In this document: in pieces, positions 6,373 to 8,127 of the stretch
How the letters are laid out: each line of letters starts with the position of its first letter
Position numbering within the stretch: position 1 is the first letter of the stretch
Position numbers and translations under genes: made by a program
The notes under the pieces: model-generated
Databases searched by the model: none
Told to the model about the DNA's origin: nothing
The model's input: the letters and a program-made list of their open reading frames with translations, nothing else
NCBI GenBank assembly: GCA_019454865.1
Contig: JACFNJ010000117.1
Span: 1 to 8,127, forward strand
Direction of reading: 5' to 3'
Length of the DNA stretch: 8,127 nt
Source of the DNA: Bacteroidia bacterium
GTDB taxonomy: Bacteria; Bacteroidota; Bacteroidia; UKL13-3

Positions 6373-7083
6373 TTATTTTGCTTGAACTTTTTTTAGGGTT
6401 TCTTTTAGTGTTTTTAAATCGGTAAACCCTTTTGCAATTGCATAGTAAGTATTGTTATGTATATAAATAACCATCGGGTATCCTGTTACTCCCCAATTAG
6501 CTGCTGTTTGAAATCCATCGGTTGCACTTTTGCGATATTCTTCGCTTTTTAGTTTCTCAATAAATTCTTTTTCGGGAATTTGGTAAGGTTTAATCAAATC
6601 TTTGTAAACATTATCTTCACGTAAATCAGTACCATTAATAAAAAATGCTTTTTGAATTTGGTGTGAAAAATGAACAACATCTTTTTTATTAAAAGATTTA
6701 AAAACCTCTAATGCAATACTGGGTTTAACGGATGATAGCCACAACTTTTTTGTTCGAAGCTGAGATAGATACGACTCACCGAATTTCATGCCGGAGTACT
6801 CTTCAACCCGTGTGTATGCACCCAAAATGTAATCTGCAAATTCACCAACTTCACCTTCTCTTTCGCCTACATTCATTCCACCGCTTATTACATCAAAGTC
6901 AATGGTGTCTTTGTATTCCTCAAAAAATTGTTCCATTACTTTTCCAAAGCCAAAGCACCAACCACACATTGGGTCGTACACATATATAATTTTTTCTTTT
7001 TCCATTTTAGTAGGTATTGGATTACTTATTGAAATATTGGATAAACTTAAAATCGTTATAAAAAGTACAACGGCTTTTTTCAT
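6373..7083 (-). CDS. Exported DsbA-family thiol oxidoreductase
   Basis: Thioredoxin-fold protein with a CxxC active site, likely acting on disulfides in the periplasm. From the ATG at 7081-7083 it is 236 residues. Residues 1-20 look like a Sec signal peptide (MKKAVVLFITILSLSNISIS). The fold then starts with IIYVYDPMCGWCFGF, with active cysteines Cys40 and Cys43 (Cys-Gly-Trp-Cys), and closes with VTGYPMV, whose Pro203 is the probable cis-proline. The all-helical insert between them is typical of DsbA/FrnE-like proteins. A longer reading to 7134 adds 17 residues (MLGNF...KLN) before the signal peptide and is less likely. Many relatives of this subfamily begin near the CGWC motif and are cytoplasmic, so the leader is notable. 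It lacks the lipobox of a lipoprotein. The upstream hairpin separates it from yceI, and ogt follows after 12 nt. Confidence 0.85.
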   Translation of the reverse strand: MKKAVVLFITILSLSNISISNPIPTKMEKEKIIYVYDPMCGWCFGFGKVMEQFFEEYKDTIDFDVISGGMNVGEREGEVGEFADYILGAYTRVEEYSGMKFGESYLSQLRTKKLWLSSVKPSIALEVFKSFNKKDVVHFSHQIQKAFFINGTDLREDNVYKDLIKPYQIPEKEFIEKLKSEEYRKSATDGFQTAANWGVTGYPMVIYIHNNTYYAIAKGFTDLKTLKETLKKVQAK

Positions 7084-7119
7084 GTTTAATTTGTTTTTAT
7101 TAATGCAATAATAGTTATT

Positions 7120-7161
7120 AAAATTGCCAAGCATAATGCAAGTTAATTACTTGGCAATTTT
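7120..7161 (-). terminator. Hairpin between the YceI and DsbA-like genes, possible terminator or attenuator
   Basis: A perfect 12-bp inverted repeat (AAAATTGCCAAG / CTTGGCAATTTT) with an 18-nt loop begins 6 nt after the YceI stop codon. On the minus strand it is followed by only about four T and then AATAACT. It may therefore be a leaky terminator that lets some transcription continue into the DsbA-like gene. On the plus strand it is followed by a run of T, but no gene ends there. Confidence 0.55.
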
Positions 7162-7167
7162 TTTGTT

Positions 7168-7710
7168 TTAGTTTTGTTTATGCATTTCTACGTTAAGGTT
7201 TAATTTTACCTCATCACTTACTACAGCTCCGCCTGTTTCAGTAAGTACATTCCACTTTAAGTTAAAGTCTTTCCTGCTGATTTTTCCATTTATTTCAAAA
7301 CCTGCTTTTGTATTACCCCATGGGTCAACTATTGAACCGCCATACTCCACTTTTAATTCAATTGTTTTTGTAATATCCCGTATTGTAATATCGCCTACTA
7401 GTTTGTAGGTATTTTCATCACTTTTTGTAAATGATGATGAAACAAATTTTATTTTAGGATACGAAGCAGCATTAAAAAAATCATCCGATTTTAAATGATT
7501 GTCTCTATCTGCATTATTAGTGTTAATACTATCTACATCTGCTTCAAATGTTATTGTTGCATTTTCAAACGAGTTGTTTATCGTTTCTAATGTTGCATTA
7601 AATCGTTCAAATTTTCCGGTAAGTGTTGTTACAACTAAATGCTTTACTTTAAATTGAATTTCTGAATGTGATGGGTCAATAGCCCATACTGTTTTTGCTT
7701 GTGTTGTCAT
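7168..7710 (-). CDS. YceI-like family protein
   Basis: A 180-residue YceI-family protein with a lipocalin-like beta-barrel; characterised relatives bind polyisoprenoids in a hydrophobic pore. The family signature begins at once: WAIDPSHSEIQFKVKHLVVTTLTGKF near the N-terminus, then DSINTNNADRDNHLKSDDFF and YPKIKFVS in the middle, and IKLNLNVEM-like strands at the end (VKLNLNVEMHKQN). There is no signal peptide ahead of the domain, so this copy is probably cytoplasmic, unlike the periplasmic E. coli YceI. The ATG at 7708-7710 lies 28 nt after the stop of the pirin-like gene, and its leader is A-rich without a Shine-Dalgarno sequence. Pirin and YceI genes are often neighbours in Bacteroidota, and the pair probably forms one transcript with a stress or lipid-quinone role. 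Its ligand is unknown. Confidence 0.92.
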   Translation of the reverse strand: MTTQAKTVWAIDPSHSEIQFKVKHLVVTTLTGKFERFNATLETINNSFENATITFEADVDSINTNNADRDNHLKSDDFFNAASYPKIKFVSSSFTKSDENTYKLVGDITIRDITKTIELKVEYGGSIVDPWGNTKAGFEINGKISRKDFNLKWNVLTETGGAVVSDEVKLNLNVEMHKQN

Positions 7711-7738
7711 TTTGTTTTAATTTTTTATAATGTTTAAT

Positions 7739-8127
7739 TTAATTTAAGTGCACAGGAATATCCATTAGCAAAAGTTTTGAGTTTTCATTTGCTTTAATAT
7801 CTATCGCATCGTATTCGGTTATTCCTATTGCATCTCTGCTTTTTAATAGTTTATTTTCTACTTCTATTTCACCATTTATTACAAATAAGTATGCACCATT
7901 ATTTTTTTTCTTAGGTGAGTATTGTAGTTCATTTCCTTTTTCTAATTCTGTTATATTAAACCATGCATCTTGATTAATATATATTGCATCTCCCTCAATT
8001 TGTGATTGTGGTTTAATAATCTCTTGCCATGTATTTATACGGTTTTCATGAGGAAAACTTTTTTGTGCATATCTCGGTTGAACATTGTCTTTGTTAGGAA
8101 ATATCCATATCTGAAACAACTTAACTG
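7739..8127 (-). CDS. Pirin-like (YhhW-type) cupin protein, 5' end outside the window
   Basis: C-terminal part of a two-cupin pirin-family protein. The frame stays open to the window edge: VKLFQIWIFPNKDNVQPRYAQK, then EGDAIYINQDAWF, GAYLFVINGEIEVENK, RDAIGITEYDAID and KLLLMDIPVHLN. The methionine that a gene finder would place at 8119 is a TTG in the middle of the conserved LQIWIFP segment, so the true start lies beyond 8127. Full-length relatives have about 230 residues, so roughly the first 100 residues are missing from view, including the metal-binding HxHxH region. Some family members oxidise quercetin, and others act as redox-responsive cofactors; which applies here cannot be decided from this half. 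It is followed after 28 nt by the YceI-like gene, likely in the same transcript. Confidence 0.88.
   Translation of the reverse strand, partial: VKLFQIWIFPNKDNVQPRYAQKSFPHENRINTWQEIIKPQSQIEGDAIYINQDAWFNITELEKGNELQYSPKKKNNGAYLFVINGEIEVENKLLKSRDAIGITEYDAIDIKANENSKLLLMDIPVHLN

Noticed and set aside
7084..7134. N-terminal extension of the DsbA-like protein
   Set aside because: The 17 added residues precede a typical MKK-type signal peptide and would bury it.
8117..8119. TTG as the start of the pirin-like gene
   Set aside because: It lies inside a conserved family segment and the frame continues to the window edge, so the gene is partial.

Overview
The window looks like a chromosomal segment of an AT-rich member of the Bacteroidota, perhaps near Chitinophagales or Sphingobacteriales. 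The clues are Bacteroidota-type promoters (TTTG, 19 nt, TAnnTTTG), A-rich leaders without Shine-Dalgarno sequences, a TPR-type HisKA_3 kinase, a DtxR-family regulator with the domain layout usual in that phylum, and a pirin/YceI pair. I see no rRNA, tRNA, CRISPR array or mobile element.

Left part, all on the minus strand (1-2760). A gene for a 48-residue membrane protein is followed by a YugP-like membrane zinc peptidase, then a strong terminator hairpin. Next comes a TPR sensor histidine kinase that is broken near its 3' end. Its phosphoacceptor part (238-1746) and its ATPase part (1-265) are in different frames. The segment that normally joins them, including the conserved SHxLxP-type motif, is missing.

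Middle part, plus strand (2785-5841). This is a compact manganese/iron homeostasis operon. It encodes an MntR/DtxR-type repressor, an NRAMP transporter fused to a C-terminal universal-stress-protein domain, and a YkgJ-type cysteine-cluster protein. Successive genes overlap by 14 nt and 1 nt, so translation is probably coupled. A DtxR-like operator half-buried in the promoter suggests that the repressor controls its own operon according to metal level. The promoter sits so close to the ATG that the mRNA is probably leaderless or nearly so.

Right part, minus strand (5863-8127). In transcription order it holds a pirin-like protein (5' end cut by the window edge), a YceI-like protein, a hairpin, an exported DsbA-family thiol oxidoreductase, and an O6-alkylguanine-DNA alkyltransferase. 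The likely themes are redox stress and alkylation repair. The metal operon and this group converge with only 21 nt between them.

Nothing here is a clearly new multi-gene system. The items most worth a second look are the NRAMP-USP fusion with its operator-promoter arrangement, the coupled YkgJ gene, the unannotated small membrane protein, and the kinase lesion.
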